Shown here: piece by piece, positions 19,284 through 30,000 of the stretch
How positions within the stretch are numbered: position 1 is the first letter of the stretch
Layout: every line of letters starts with the position of its first letter
NCBI RefSeq assembly: GCF_013376175.1
Contig: NZ_JABXXR010000010.1
Span: forward strand, 1-45,037
DNA: 45,037 nt
DNA from: Ameyamaea chiangmaiensis
GTDB lineage: Bacteria; Pseudomonadota; Alphaproteobacteria; Acetobacterales; Acetobacteraceae
Direction: 5' to 3'
Made by a program: the position numbers and the translations under genes
The notes under the pieces: model-generated
Told to the model about the DNA's origin: nothing
What the model saw: the letters and a program-made list of their open reading frames with translations, nothing else
Databases searched by the model: none

Positions 19284-20711
19284 ATGAACTGGATCATCGC
19301 CTTTCCGGAGCTTGTGCTCACTCTCTGCGGGCTTGTCATTCTGACCGTCGGAGTGGTGCAGAAAAAGTCGACCAATCCGTTTGCGGCGTGCTCGATGCTG
19401 ACCATCGCGGCCTTTGCGATCACGGGCTTTCTGGTGACCGTGTCGCCCGACGGAAGCGGTTATGAGCACGTGTTCGTCAATGACGGCTTCGCGCGGTTCA
19501 TGAAGGTGCTATCGCTGATCGGGGGGGCGCTCGCCACGATCATGACGCTTTCGTATCGCGGCACGTCAGGCGGCGGCCGGTTCGAACTGCCGGTGCTGAT
19601 CCTGTTCTCGACGATCGGCACCATGCTGATGGCGTCGTCGGACAATATGATGACCCTGTTCGTCGGGCTGGAGCTGTCGTCGCTGGCGATCTACATCCTG
19701 TGCGCGTTCGACCGCGATTCCGTGGTGTCGTCGGAATCGGGCCTCAAGTATTTCATTCTCGGATCATTGGCGTCCGGCCTGCTTCTGTATGGGATTTCGC
19801 TGACCTACGGGTATGGCGGCACGATGGAATACGGGGCGATACGCACCGTCCTGATCCAGTCGGGCGGTGCGTCGCTCGGTCTGATGCTCGGGATCGTGTT
19901 CCTGATCGCGGGCCTTGCCTTCAAGCTGTCGGCCGTGCCGTTCCACATGTGGACGCCCGATGTCTATCAGGGGGCTCCGACGCCGGTGACGGCCTATCTG
20001 GCAGGCGCGCCGAAAATCGCGACGTTCGCCCTGATCCTGCGGATCATGGCCGGTCCGTTCGGTGCACTGGCGCCGCAATGGCAACTGCTGATCGAGATGA
20101 TCTCGGTCCTGTCGATGGTGTTCGGTTCTCTGGCCGCCATACCGCAGACCAACATCAAGCGTCTGATGGCATATTCATCGATCGGTCATATGGGTTATGC
20201 CCTGATGGGTCTGGCGGCGGCGACGCCAGGGGGCATTCGAGGAACATTGGTCTACCTGACCACCTACCTGTTCATGAACGTGGGTGTCTTCGCCGGTATC
20301 GCGGCCATGCGGCGCAAGGGGCACGAGACCACGGACATCGCCGATCTTTCTGGGCTGGGGCGCACGTCGCCCGGATTGGCGCTGATGATGGCGATCTTCA
20401 TGTTCAGCATGCTGGGGATGCCCCCGACAGCCGGTTTCTTCGGCAAGCTCATGGTGTTTTCCGCTGCTTACGGCGCCGGGCTGTATGGTCTGCTGGCGAT
20501 CGGGGCGATCACCAGCGCGATCGGCGCGTATTATTACCTGCGTATCGTCAAGGTGATGTATTTCGATGCCTCGGCACCCGCGTTCGACACGCGGTCGCCG
20601 TCCCTCGCGTTCCTGTCGGTCAGCATGGGCATCGTGACCGCGCTGTTCGTCCTGGTCCTTGGTCCTGTGACCAGCGCCGCCCAGGCGGCCGCGAGCGCCC
20701 TGATTGGCTGA
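19284..20711 (+). CDS. nuoN: NADH-quinone oxidoreductase subunit N
   Basis: A 475-residue antiporter-like membrane subunit (ND2) with about 14 transmembrane helices. It is NuoN, not NuoM: it begins with NWIIAFPELVLTLCGLVIL and contains FVGLELSSLAIYILCAF (the functional glutamate), SGLKYFILGSLASGLLLYG, the FKLSAVPFHMWTPDVYQGAP segment and AYSSIGHMGYALMG. The central lysine positions appear conserved. It follows nuoL directly, without nuoM. Its stop overlaps the probable birA start. Confidence 0.96.
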   Translation: MNWIIAFPELVLTLCGLVILTVGVVQKKSTNPFAACSMLTIAAFAITGFLVTVSPDGSGYEHVFVNDGFARFMKVLSLIGGALATIMTLSYRGTSGGGRFELPVLILFSTIGTMLMASSDNMMTLFVGLELSSLAIYILCAFDRDSVVSSESGLKYFILGSLASGLLLYGISLTYGYGGTMEYGAIRTVLIQSGGASLGLMLGIVFLIAGLAFKLSAVPFHMWTPDVYQGAPTPVTAYLAGAPKIATFALILRIMAGPFGALAPQWQLLIEMISVLSMVFGSLAAIPQTNIKRLMAYSSIGHMGYALMGLAAATPGGIRGTLVYLTTYLFMNVGVFAGIAAMRRKGHETTDIADLSGLGRTSPGLALMMAIFMFSMLGMPPTAGFFGKLMVFSAAYGAGLYGLLAIGAITSAIGAYYYLRIVKVMYFDASAPAFDTRSPSLAFLSVSMGIVTALFVLVLGPVTSAAQAAASALIG

Positions 20712-21471
20712 GGACGGTCTGGAAGCCACGCTATCCCCGCCGGGATGGCGTCTTCAGTGTTACACCGCGCTCGGTTCGACGTCCGATGTCTGCAAGGAGG
20801 CGGCGGAACGGGGGGAGGCGGGCGGCCGGGCCGTGCTGGCCCGTGCACAGACTGCCGCGCGTGCCAGTCGCGGGCGCACCTGGCAGGAGCCGGAGGGTAA
20901 TCTGGCGCTGTCGGCTCTGCTCCGGCCCCCCGCTGACGATCAGGCGGGCTACTGGCCGTTCATCGCGGCCCTTGCGTTTCACGACGGTTTGCGGGCCCAG
21001 GCCGGCGCGGCGGGGCGTTTGTCGCTCAAATGGCCCAACGACGTTCTTCTGGACGGTCGCAAGCTGGGCGGGATCCTGATCGAACGCGGGCTGGACGGCG
21101 CGGGCACCCCATGGATGGTGATCGGCTTCGGTGCCAATCTTCGCCATGTGCCTGACGTCCCGGGCCGCTCCGTGGCCTGTCTGGCCGAGACCGGGGCGCG
21201 GGCGCCGGACGCCGTGGCCGTCGCGTTGGACGTGCTACCGGCCCTGACGCGCTGGGAGGCGGTTGCGCGGGAACAGGGCTTCGGCGCCATACGTGCCGAA
21301 TGGCTCGGCCGTGCGCACCCGATAGGCACGCCGCTTGCGGTTCGGTGTGGTACTGATTATGTAGAAGGTTCGTTCCAAGGTCTCGACGAGCAGGGGTTTC
21401 TGCTTCTTCGGTCGCCGGACGCCGGAATTCTCCGCATTTCCACGGGGGACGTGCTTCTGCTGGCATCCTGA
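20704..21471 (+). CDS. birA: Biotin-[acetyl-CoA-carboxylase] ligase
   Basis: A 255-residue biotin protein ligase that attaches biotin to the carboxyl carrier protein of acetyl-CoA carboxylase. It has the catalytic core and C-terminal SH3-like cap (RCGTDYVEGSFQGLDEQG) but no N-terminal HTH, so it should be an enzyme only, not a repressor. SLKWPNDVLLDGRKLGGILIE holds the catalytic lysine, Lys120. The biotinyl-AMP loop reads ARASRGRTW (52-60) where most ligases have GRGRRGRxW. The TTG at 20704, overlapping the nuoN stop by 8 bases, is the only convincing start. Confidence 0.88.
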   Translation: MAEDGLEATLSPPGWRLQCYTALGSTSDVCKEAAERGEAGGRAVLARAQTAARASRGRTWQEPEGNLALSALLRPPADDQAGYWPFIAALAFHDGLRAQAGAAGRLSLKWPNDVLLDGRKLGGILIERGLDGAGTPWMVIGFGANLRHVPDVPGRSVACLAETGARAPDAVAVALDVLPALTRWEAVAREQGFGAIRAEWLGRAHPIGTPLAVRCGTDYVEGSFQGLDEQGFLLLRSPDAGILRISTGDVLLLAS

Positions 21472-21827
21472 GGGTGACCCTCTGCCGGCATCACGACCTC
21501 GTCGGTTCGTTCGCGGACAGTATCAGCGCATGGCCATCCGGGTCGGTGCATAGTCGGGGTATGGTCGCCCTCGGGCGCCACAAGCAAAGGGACAGAGGCA
21601 TTTTCCAGGGCTGCGACGATGACCGTCGAGAGGACGCGCACACGATGACGACATGCCAAATAGGCGCGTTATCGGCCGCTCCGGCTCCGGCCGCAGATCC
21701 TGGCAAGGCCGTCGGGACGCAGGCATGTCGTGCCCGTATTTCACGAGACCAACGTCATTCTGGCGCGACGCTTTTCGTGGCCAGCTGAAGATCACAACAA
21801 TCGAAATGCAACAACAAAGGACTAACA
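21472..21827. other. 356-base gap between birA and rnj
   Basis: No intact gene is visible here. Relatives are expected to carry a pantothenate kinase gene (coaX) at this position; I find no CoaX motif in any frame. The minus strand contains a possible VOC-domain fragment, described separately. The last 50 bases are AT-rich for this genome and end in AAAGGA, the rnj ribosome binding site, so an rnj promoter may lie within the last 100 bases. Confidence 0.5.
21495..21630 (-). pseudogene. Possible frameshifted VOC (glyoxalase-like) C-terminal fragment
   Basis: On the minus strand one frame reads AALENASVPLLVAPEGDH and, after a one-base frame change near 21560, another reads CTDPDGHALILSANEP and then stops. 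Together these resemble the end of a vicinal-oxygen-chelate domain (an ALE-x-A-G-V-P segment followed by a metal-binding DPDGH-x-L-x-L strand). The N-terminal half is not recognisable. This may be a remnant, but short GC-rich frames can mimic the motif. Confidence 0.28.
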
Positions 21828-23474
21828 ATGAGCGAAGCGCGTAGCGGTCTGGCCTTTCTGCCTCTGGGCGGAACGGGCGAGATCGGTATGAACCTGAACC
21901 TGTATCGACTGGACTCCACATGGCTGGCGGTCGACTGCGGTATCGGGTTCTCGGGAAATGACACGCCGGAGGCCGAGGTTCTGATGCCCGACCCGGCGTT
22001 CATCGATGGGCACCGCAAGAATCTGGCTGGTCTCGTCATCACGCATGCGCACGAGGACCATATCGGCGCCATCGCGCATCTCTGGCCGCGTCTGGGCTGC
22101 CCGATCTATGCGACGCCTTTTGCAGCCGCGGTGATCCGCCGCAAGCTGACCGAGGCGCACCTCCAGCAGCAGGTCAAACTGCACACTATCCAGCCTGGCG
22201 GCACGTTCTCGGTCGGGCCGTTCGACATGGAGTTCATTCCCGTCACCCACTCGGTGCCGGAGGCCCAGGCGCTGGTCCTGCGCACTCCTTACGGCACGGT
22301 GCTGCATACGGGTGACTGGAAGATCGATCCGCAGCCGATGGTTGGACCGCCGTGCGATCTGGCGCGGTTCGAGGAGTTGGGGCGCGAAGGCGTTCTGGCG
22401 ATGGTCTCCGACAGTACCAACTGCATGACCGAGGGCGATTCCGGGTCCGAGGTCTCGGTGCGGGCCAGCATGACCGAGTTGATCGGCAGCCTGTCCGGCC
22501 GCATCGCGGTGACCTGCTTTGCCAGCAACGTCGCGCGTGTCGAGACGATTGCCAAGGCGGCAGAAGCGGCGGGCCGGACGGTGGTTATCGTCGGCCGGTC
22601 GCTGCGTAATCTCGATCTCGCGGCGCGTGAGTGCGGCTATCTGCGCGATGTGGCGCCGTTCCTGTCCGAACAGGACGCCGCCGACATTCCTGATGACGAG
22701 TTGCTGATGATCGTCACGGGCAGCCAGGGCGAGCCGCGCTCGGCACTGTCGCGCATTGCCGCGGACGCCCATCCGAACATTGAGCTCGGGGCCGGTGACA
22801 CCGTCATTTACAGCAGTCGCATGATCCCGGGGAACGAGCAGGCCGTGATCGCCGTGCAGGACAACCTGACGCGTCGTGGCGTCAAGGTTCTGACTGACCG
22901 CGACCATCTGGTGCACGTGTCCGGCCATGCGACCCGGGGCGACATCCGCAAGCTTTACGGTCTGGTGAAGCCCGCGCATGCCATTCCGGTGCATGGCGAG
23001 TGGCGTCACCTGACCACGCATGCCGCGTTGGCGAAGGAGATCGGCATCCCGGCGATCCTGCTGGAGGACGGGGATGTGCTCAACCTCGCGCCCGGCGCGA
23101 TGGAGGTGGTCGATACGGCCCCGACGGGGCGCCTCGCGCTTGATGGCGGACGCCTGTTGCCGATGACGGGCGGCGTTCTGGCCGCACGTCGGAAGATGCT
23201 GTTCAACGGCATGGTGCTGGGCAGCTTCGCCGTCGATGACGAAGGGTATGTGATTGGCCACCCGAAGGTCAGCGCGCCTGGTCTTCTGGACCACACGGAC
23301 CCGGAAACCCAGCGGGTGACCAATGAGTTCGCGCTGGCGATCGACGAAATCCCCGACGAACTGCGTCGTGAGGACGACACGTTCCGTGACGCGGCCAAGA
23401 CCGCCCTGCGGCGTGCCTTGGGACGCAAGTTGCAGAAGCGACCCCTGGTCGACGTCCATCTTCTGCGCGTCTGA
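21828..23474 (+). CDS. rnj: Ribonuclease J
   Basis: A 548-residue metallo-beta-lactamase/beta-CASP ribonuclease with expected 5'-to-3' exonuclease and endonuclease roles in RNA maturation and decay. The metal-binding motif is THAHEDHIGA (72-81). Further metal ligands are in the DFTHS-like VTHSVPEAQ segment and the HTGDWKID segment. The beta-CASP motifs SGHAT and PVHGEW are present. AAAGGA precedes the ATG at 21828 by 6-7 bases. Length matches alphaproteobacterial RNase J. Confidence 0.94.
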   Translation: MSEARSGLAFLPLGGTGEIGMNLNLYRLDSTWLAVDCGIGFSGNDTPEAEVLMPDPAFIDGHRKNLAGLVITHAHEDHIGAIAHLWPRLGCPIYATPFAAAVIRRKLTEAHLQQQVKLHTIQPGGTFSVGPFDMEFIPVTHSVPEAQALVLRTPYGTVLHTGDWKIDPQPMVGPPCDLARFEELGREGVLAMVSDSTNCMTEGDSGSEVSVRASMTELIGSLSGRIAVTCFASNVARVETIAKAAEAAGRTVVIVGRSLRNLDLAARECGYLRDVAPFLSEQDAADIPDDELLMIVTGSQGEPRSALSRIAADAHPNIELGAGDTVIYSSRMIPGNEQAVIAVQDNLTRRGVKVLTDRDHLVHVSGHATRGDIRKLYGLVKPAHAIPVHGEWRHLTTHAALAKEIGIPAILLEDGDVLNLAPGAMEVVDTAPTGRLALDGGRLLPMTGGVLAARRKMLFNGMVLGSFAVDDEGYVIGHPKVSAPGLLDHTDPETQRVTNEFALAIDEIPDELRREDDTFRDAAKTALRRALGRKLQKRPLVDVHLLRV

Positions 23475-23482
23475 GACGCAAA

Positions 23483-23517
23483 CGGGGGCGGGCCGGTTTA
23501 TCCTGCCTCGCCCCCCG
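23483..23517 (+). terminator. Stem-loop after rnj
   Basis: CGGGGGCG (23483-23490) can pair with CGCCCCCCG (23509-23517) with one bulged base, about 10 bases after the rnj stop. No T run follows, so it is only a possible terminator. Confidence 0.35.
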
Positions 23518-23744
23518 CTTCTGGACGCGTATTCCCTAAACCCGGCGGTGTGATCCGACTTCCGGTGACGCGCACGATAGGTGCGCACCGGGGGGCTTGT
23601 CACCCCGCTGCGGCCTCCTGCGCGTTCACACTTGCTTGTGCGTTGCGGCGGCGGGTTTTGCGCTGTCAGAGATATCGTCCCGGCGCGGGATGGTTTACAT
23701 GCTGGTCACGTTCTTTTTCGTATCCCCTGCTTCTGGACGATAAC
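23518..23744. other. Gap before proS
   Basis: This stretch has no supportable gene. It contains an inverted repeat GCGCAC-GATAG-GTGCGC (23570-23586) that extends with GGT/ACC outside. The proS frame is open from 23550, but the residues there are unlike ProS and rich in Arg and Cys, so they are treated as non-coding. A promoter for proS is likely here; I could not fix its elements. Confidence 0.4.
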
Positions 23745-25061
23745 ATGCGGCTGTCACGCGCTTTTCTGGCGACCCTCAAGGAAAACCCGGCGGAGGCGCA
23801 GATCGTCTCGCACCGCCTGATGCTGCGCGCGGGCCTTGTGCGCCAGACGGCCGCGGGGATTTATGCATGGTTACCGGCCGGGCTGCGGGTGCTGCGTAAC
23901 ATCAGCCAGATCGTGCGCGAGGAACAGGACGCGCTCGGGGCACAGGAAGTGCTGATGCCCACGCTCCAGCCGGCCGATCTGTGGAAGCGCTCGGGGCGCT
24001 ACGACGCCTACGGCCCGGAAATGCTGCGTATTCGCGATCGGCACGAGCGCGACCTGCTGTATGGACCGACGAATGAGGAGATGATCACCGATCTGTTTTC
24101 GCAGGCGGTGAAGTCCTATCGCGAACTGCCGCAGGTTCTCTACCACATTCAGTGGAAATTCCGCGACGAGGTGCGTCCGCGCTTCGGTGTGATGCGCGGG
24201 CGTGAGTTCCTGATGAAGGACGCCTACAGCTTCGACGCAAGCTACGATGATGCTGTGGCCACCTATCGTCGCATGATGCTGGCCTATCTGCGCACGTTCC
24301 AGAGGCTTGGCGTCAAAGCCATTCCGATGGTAGCCGACACGGGTCCGATTGGTGGCGATCTGAGCCATGAGTTTCTGATCCTTGCCCCTACCGGCGAGAG
24401 CGGCGTGTTCTTCGATGCGGGGTTCGAGGAACAGGACTGGCTGGCCGAACAGGTCGACACGGACGATCACGCGTCGCTCGGCCGCTTTTTCGAGCGGATG
24501 ACGTCCTTCTATGCCGCGACCGACGAAAAGCACGACGAGGCCGCGTGGGACCACGTGCCGGCCGACCGTCGGCGCGAGGGACGGGGCATCGAGGTCGGAC
24601 ACATCTTCTATTTCGGCCGGAAATATACTGAATCGATGGGCGTCAGCGTTACGGGGCCGGATGGCGAGGCGTTCCACCCCGAAATGGGCTCCTACGGGAT
24701 TGGTGTGTCGCGTCTGGTGGGTGCGATCATCGAAGCCAGCCACGACGATAACGGCATTATCTGGCCGGATGAGGTCGCGCCGTATCGCGCCGCGATCCTG
24801 AACCTGAAAGCCGGCGATGCGGCATGCGATTCCGTGTGCGAAGCGCTGTATGCCAGTGATCCGGACAACCTTCTCTATGACGACCGTGGCGAGCGGGCGG
24901 GTGTGAAGTTCGCCGACGCCGACCTGATGGGGCACCCGTGGCAGATCATCGTGGGTCCGCGTGGGGCTGCGGCGGGGACGGTTGAACTGAAGCGCCGTTC
25001 GACCGGCGAGCGTATCGAGGTGCCGGTGGCCGACGCACTGGCGCGGATCGCGAAGGCCTGA
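23745..25061 (+). CDS. proS: Prolyl-tRNA synthetase
   Basis: A 438-residue class II aminoacyl-tRNA synthetase that charges tRNA-Pro. Motif 2 is around [20 protein letters not shown] and motif 3 is [15 protein letters not shown]-terminal anticodon-binding domain follows. It is the short form that lacks the large editing (INS) domain found in E. coli ProS, usual in alphaproteobacteria. The ATG at 23745 ([13 protein letters not shown]) is the conserved start. The stop TGA shares its A with the ATG of the next gene. Confidence 0.96.
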   Translation: MRLSRAFLATLKENPAEAQIVSHRLMLRAGLVRQTAAGIYAWLPAGLRVLRNISQIVREEQDALGAQEVLMPTLQPADLWKRSGRYDAYGPEMLRIRDRHERDLLYGPTNEEMITDLFSQAVKSYRELPQVLYHIQWKFRDEVRPRFGVMRGREFLMKDAYSFDASYDDAVATYRRMMLAYLRTFQRLGVKAIPMVADTGPIGGDLSHEFLILAPTGESGVFFDAGFEEQDWLAEQVDTDDHASLGRFFERMTSFYAATDEKHDEAAWDHVPADRRREGRGIEVGHIFYFGRKYTESMGVSVTGPDGEAFHPEMGSYGIGVSRLVGAIIEASHDDNGIIWPDEVAPYRAAILNLKAGDAACDSVCEALYASDPDNLLYDDRGERAGVKFADADLMGHPWQIIVGPRGAAAGTVELKRRSTGERIEVPVADALARIAKA

Positions 25062-26308
25062 TGTTCGGGTCGTTCGAACGGGCGGTCGCCGGACGGTACC
25101 TGCGCGCCCGGCGGGGTGAACGCTTCGTCTCCGTCATTGCGATTTTCTCGCTGATCGGCATTGCCCTGGGCGTTGCCACGCTGATCATCGTCATGGCGGT
25201 GATGAACGGCTTCAAGTCCGATCTGCTGAACCGTTTTGTCGGGCTGAACGGCGACCTGTCGATTTACGGACCCGGACAGCACCTGAGCGAGTATGATGCG
25301 CTTGCGGGGATCGCGCGCCGTGTGCCCGGCGTGACGGCCGTCATCCCGTCCGTCGACGGGCAGGTGCTGCTGAGCGCCGGCACGTTCAGCGGCGCGGGCA
25401 TCGTGCGTGGCGTGTCGGCCGAGGGGCTGAAAACCCTGCATGCCATCAGCGATTCGATCGTCGATGGCACGCTCGACAATTTTCGGGGGGACGATGCGAT
25501 CGCGATTGGTGCGTCGCTGGCGGCGAAGACCGGCCTGACGGTGGGTGGCAAGCTGACCCTGATCTCTCCCAATGGTGCCGCGACGATCATGGGAACGGTG
25601 CCGCGCGTGCGTGCCTACCGGATCGTGGCGATCTTTGATGCGGGCGTGAACGATTACAATTCTTCCTATGTCTTCATGCCGTTGCAGGCCGCGCAGGTCT
25701 ATTTCCAGATGCCGCATGAGGTCTCGCAGATCCAGATTTCGACGGTCGATCCTGTGAACGTGCAGCCTGTGACACGGGCTATTGCGAATGCGGTCGATAA
25801 TCCGGGCCTCCGCGTCCTGGACTGGACACAGAGCAACAACGCGTTCCTTGGTGCCGTGCAGGTCGAGCAGAACGTCATGTTCCTGATCCTGACGCTGATT
25901 ATTCTTGTGGCTGCTTTCAATGTGATCTCGTCGCTGATCATGATGGTCAAGGACAAGACGCGTGACATCGCCGTTCTGCGCACCATGGGCGCGACGCGTG
26001 GGGCGGTGATGCGAATCTTTCTGATGTGCGGGGCTTCGGTGGGTGTGACAGGCACGGTCGCCGGTACGATCCTGGGCGTCGTGTTCTGTATGAACATCGA
26101 ACGGATAAGGCAGTTTTTGCAACGGATCACCGGCACCAACTTGTTCAATCCCGAGGTCTACTACCTGGAGCATCTGCCGGCGAAACTCGTCTGGGGGCAG
26201 GTGACCGAGGTGATTCTGATGGCGCTCTTGCTGTCGTTGCTGGCCACCCTGTATCCATCCTGGCGCGCTGCGCGCACCGATCCGGTGGAAGCCCTTCGCC
26301 ATGAGTGA
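25061..26308 (+). CDS. lolC: Lipoprotein-releasing system permease LolC/LolE
   Basis: A 415-residue inner-membrane permease that extracts lipoproteins and passes them to LolA. It has the LolCE/MacB topology: an N-terminal transmembrane helix (about 22-48, [22 protein letters not shown]), a large periplasmic domain, and three C-terminal helices near 270-295, 320-345 and 370-395 (FtsX domain). There is one permease gene before lolD, so the transporter probably uses a single LolC/E-like (LolF) protein as a homodimer. It overlaps proS by one base and lolD by 8 bases. Confidence 0.92.
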   Translation: MFGSFERAVAGRYLRARRGERFVSVIAIFSLIGIALGVATLIIVMAVMNGFKSDLLNRFVGLNGDLSIYGPGQHLSEYDALAGIARRVPGVTAVIPSVDGQVLLSAGTFSGAGIVRGVSAEGLKTLHAISDSIVDGTLDNFRGDDAIAIGASLAAKTGLTVGGKLTLISPNGAATIMGTVPRVRAYRIVAIFDAGVNDYNSSYVFMPLQAAQVYFQMPHEVSQIQISTVDPVNVQPVTRAIANAVDNPGLRVLDWTQSNNAFLGAVQVEQNVMFLILTLIILVAAFNVISSLIMMVKDKTRDIAVLRTMGATRGAVMRIFLMCGASVGVTGTVAGTILGVVFCMNIERIRQFLQRITGTNLFNPEVYYLEHLPAKLVWGQVTEVILMALLLSLLATLYPSWRAARTDPVEALRHE

Positions 26309-26987
26309 GGGCATGGCACCTCTGGTTCTGCGCGACGTGCGCAAGACCTATCGCAGCGGCGACGAGACATTGACCGTGCTCGACGGTGCGGAGTTTGCGA
26401 TCCGCGCGGGCGAGATCGTGGCACTTGTGGCGCCCTCGGGCACCGGCAAGTCGACGCTGCTGCATCTGGCCGGGTTGCTCGAAGCGCCTGACGCGGGGGC
26501 CGTGTTCGTCGGCGGGCAGGACAGCGCGCGGATGAACGATGCCCAGCGTACGGCAATCCGGCGGCGCGAGATCGGCTTCGTGTATCAGTTCCACCATCTG
26601 CTGGGCGAGTTCACGGCGCGCGAGAACGTCGTGCTGCCGCAGTTGATCGATGGCCGATCCAGGCGAGAGGCACGTGCGCGGGCCGACGACCTGCTCGGGG
26701 CATTCGGACTGGGCCACCGTCTTGACCATCTACCCGGCAAGTTGTCGGGCGGCGAGAAGCAGCGCGTGGCGATCGCGCGCGCGCTGGCGAACGCACCGGG
26801 CGTCCTGCTGGCTGACGAGCCGACCGGCAATCTGGACGTGCACACTTCAGACGTCGTGTTCGACGAACTGTTGCGCACGGTGCGCAATGCGGGCGTCGCG
26901 GCGCTGATCGCCACGCATAACATGGATCTGGCGGGGCGTATGGATCGTGTGGTCGGCCTTCAGGACGGGCGGATCGTCGCGCTGTAG
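26301..26987 (+). CDS. lolD: Lipoprotein-releasing system ATP-binding protein LolD
   Basis: A 228-residue ABC ATPase that powers lipoprotein release. Walker A is APSGTGKST, the Q-loop is [12 protein letters not shown] (typical of the LolD/MacB group), the signature is [10 protein letters not shown], Walker B is [12 protein letters not shown], and the H-loop is ATHNMD. The Walker A begins APS rather than the usual GPS/GAS, which still fits the GxxxxGK[ST] spacing only loosely at its first glycine; many LolD proteins have Gly or Ala here. It overlaps the permease gene by 8 bases, so the pair is translationally coupled. Confidence 0.95.
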   Translation: MSEGMAPLVLRDVRKTYRSGDETLTVLDGAEFAIRAGEIVALVAPSGTGKSTLLHLAGLLEAPDAGAVFVGGQDSARMNDAQRTAIRRREIGFVYQFHHLLGEFTARENVVLPQLIDGRSRREARARADDLLGAFGLGHRLDHLPGKLSGGEKQRVAIARALANAPGVLLADEPTGNLDVHTSDVVFDELLRTVRNAGVAALIATHNMDLAGRMDRVVGLQDGRIVAL

Positions 26988-27050
26988 AGAGGGCCGCACG
27001 CCTGTTTGCGACGATGACGGACGACCCGTGGGTGGGCTATGGTGCGCGTC

Positions 27051-30000
27051 ATGTCTCATGCTGATTTCGTTCATCTGCGCACGCACTCCGCCTACTCGCT
27101 GAGTCAGGGAGCCATTCGGGTCGCTGAAATCGCGAGCCTGGCGCGGCAGCACGATATGCCGGCCGCCGCGATCACGGACTCCGGCAATCTGTTCGGCGCT
27201 CTGGAATTTTCGCAATATTGTTCGGGCAAGGGTGTTCAGCCGATCATCGGCTGCCAGATCGGCCTGCCGCCCCGTGGTGAGAAGCCCGGAACGCCAACGG
27301 AACCACTGGTGTTTCTGGCCCAGAACGACCAAGGCATGGCGAATCTTCAGTTCCTGTCGTCCGAAGGCTTTCTGAGAAGCGATTCGTCCGACCCTTTCGT
27401 CTCGCTGGACACGATATGCGCGCATGCGGAGGGGCTGATCGTCCTGACCGGCGGCACGCGCGGGCCGCTGTTTCGTCTTCTTGCCGAAGGCCAGGAAGAC
27501 GAGGCCGCCCACATCATGCGCCGTCTGACGGACGCGTTCGGTGACCGGGTCGCCGTCGAGCTGCATCGGCACGGCCTTGGCATCGAAGAGGCGGTGGAGC
27601 CCGGTCTGATCGCGTTGGCCGAGCGGTTCAGCGCGCCACTTGTGGCGACGAACGAGTGCTTCTTCACCCGCCCGGAGTTGCATGAGGCGCACGACGCCCT
27701 GCTGTGTATCGCGCAGGGGCGCACGATGGCGGAGAAAGACCGCTGGCGCGTCACGCCGGAACACTGGTTCAAGCCCCCGGCGATGATGCGTGCCCTGTTC
27801 GCGGATTTGCCCGACGCGTGCGACAATACGATCGAGATCGCACGGCGCTGCGCGGTAAAGGTCGAGACCCGAAAGCCACTTTTGCCGGTCTGTCCGAAAG
27901 TCGAGCCCGGCGCAACCGAGGACGAGACGCTGCGCGCGATGGCCCGGGATGGGCTGGAGCGTCGGCTGTCGATGATGCCCGGGGTGACGGACGACGTGCG
28001 TGCGCAATACGGCGCGCGTCTGGAGTTCGAACTCGACATCATCGCGAGCATGGGTTTCCCCGGCTATTTCATGATCGTTGCCGACTTCATCCAGTGGGCG
28101 AAGGCGCACGATATCCCGGTGGGTCCGGGGCGCGGGTCGGGTGCCGGATCCTTGGCGGCCTGGGCGCTGACGATCACCGATATCGATCCGATCCCGTTCA
28201 ATCTTCTGTTCGAACGGTTTCTGAATCCGGAACGCGTCTCGATGCCGGATTTCGATATCGATTTCTGTCAGGACCGCCGGGACGAGGTCATTCGCTACGT
28301 GCGCGGCGAGTACGGCGGCGACCGGGTGGCGCAGATCATCACGTTTGGAAAATTGCAGGCCAAGGCGGCGGTTCGCGATGTCGGGCGTGTTCTCGGTCTG
28401 CCCTACGGCATGGTCAACCGTGTGGCCGAACTGATTCCGAACAACCCGGCCAACCCGGTTACGCTGGCGCAGGCGATCGAGGGGGAACCTCGCCTTCAGG
28501 AGATGCGTGATGGAGACGAGGCCATTCGCCGTCTGCTGGAGATCGCGCTGCAGCTTGAGGGCTTGTATCGGCATGCCAGCACGCATGCGGCCGGCGTGGT
28601 GATCGGTGATCGGAAACTTGTCGATCTGGTGCCGCTGTATCGCGATCCCAAGAGCGATATGCTCGTCACCCAATACAACATGAAATATGTCGAGCAGGTC
28701 GGGTTGGTGAAGTTCGACTTCCTCGGTCTGACAACGCTGACAATCCTCCAGCGTGGCGTGGGTTTTCTCAACCGGATGGGTGTGCATGTCGACCTGTCGA
28801 CACTCCCCCTCGACGACGCCGCGACCTACGAGATGCTGGCGCGCGGCGATACGGGCGGCGTGTTCCAGTTCGAAGGTGCTGGCATGCGCGATGTTCTCAA
28901 GCAGATGCGTCCGACGCGGCTGGAGGATCTGATCGCCGCCGTGGCGCTGTATCGGCCGGGGCCGATGGCCAACATCCCCGATTATTGTCGACGCAAGCAT
29001 GGTGAGGCATGGGAGCCGCCGCACGAGGAGATTCGCGAGATCCTGGAGGAGACCTACGGCATTATGGTCTACCAGGAGCAGGTGATGCAGATCGCTCAGA
29101 AGATGGGCGGCTATAGCCTTGGTGGCGCCGATCTGCTGCGCCGCGCGATGGGCAAGAAAATCCGCGCCGAGATGGACAAGCAGCGCGAGATCTTTACCGC
29201 AGGCGCGACCGGGCGTGGCATCACACCGGAGAAGGCCGTTGAGGTCTTCGACCTGATGGCAAAATTCGCCGATTATGGCTTCAATAAATCACACGCTGCG
29301 GCTTACGCTCTGGTGTCCTACCAGACCGCGTGGATGAAGGCGAACCACCCGGTTGCGTTTCTCGCCGGCTGCATGTCGCTTGCCCGGGAAAAGACCGACA
29401 AACTTGCCGCCTTGCGTCAGGAGGCGGAGCGGCTGGGCATTCGCGTCCTGCCGGTCGACATCAATCGCTCCGACGCCGACTTCACGGTCGAACAACAGGA
29501 CGACGGCACGTACGCCATTCGCTACGCGCTTGCGGCGGTCAAGCGGGTCGGGTTCGCGGCGATGGAAACGATTGTGGCCGCGCGGGGGCGCACGCCGTTT
29601 CGCGATCTGGCGGACCTCGCCGCGCGTGTCGATCCGAAGCAGCTCAACAAGATGCAGTTCGAAAATCTTGCCAAGGCGGGGGCGTTCGACACGATCCTTC
29701 CCGATCGGCGCAAGGTGTTCAGCGCTGCCGAACTGGTGATCCGGCGCGCGCAGAGCCATGCGCAGGAAGCGGCGAGCGGTCAGATCGGTCTGTTCGGCGG
29801 CGGCGGCGCCCAGGTCGATCCGCTGTTGCTGCCCGACGTCGCGCCGTGGCCGGAATTCGAGCGGCTTGCCATGGAGGCCGAGGCGATCGGCTTTCACATG
29901 ACGGCGCATCCGCTGGATTCGTATGGTCCGATGCTGCGCCGAATTGGCGTCACCCGCTCCACGGCGCTGGAGACCGCCGCGCAGGCTGGGACGACGCGTG

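Noticed and set aside
21828-23474. Nuclease as part of a defence system
   Set aside because: The beta-CASP nuclease is a standard housekeeping RNase J in its usual neighbourhood before proS.
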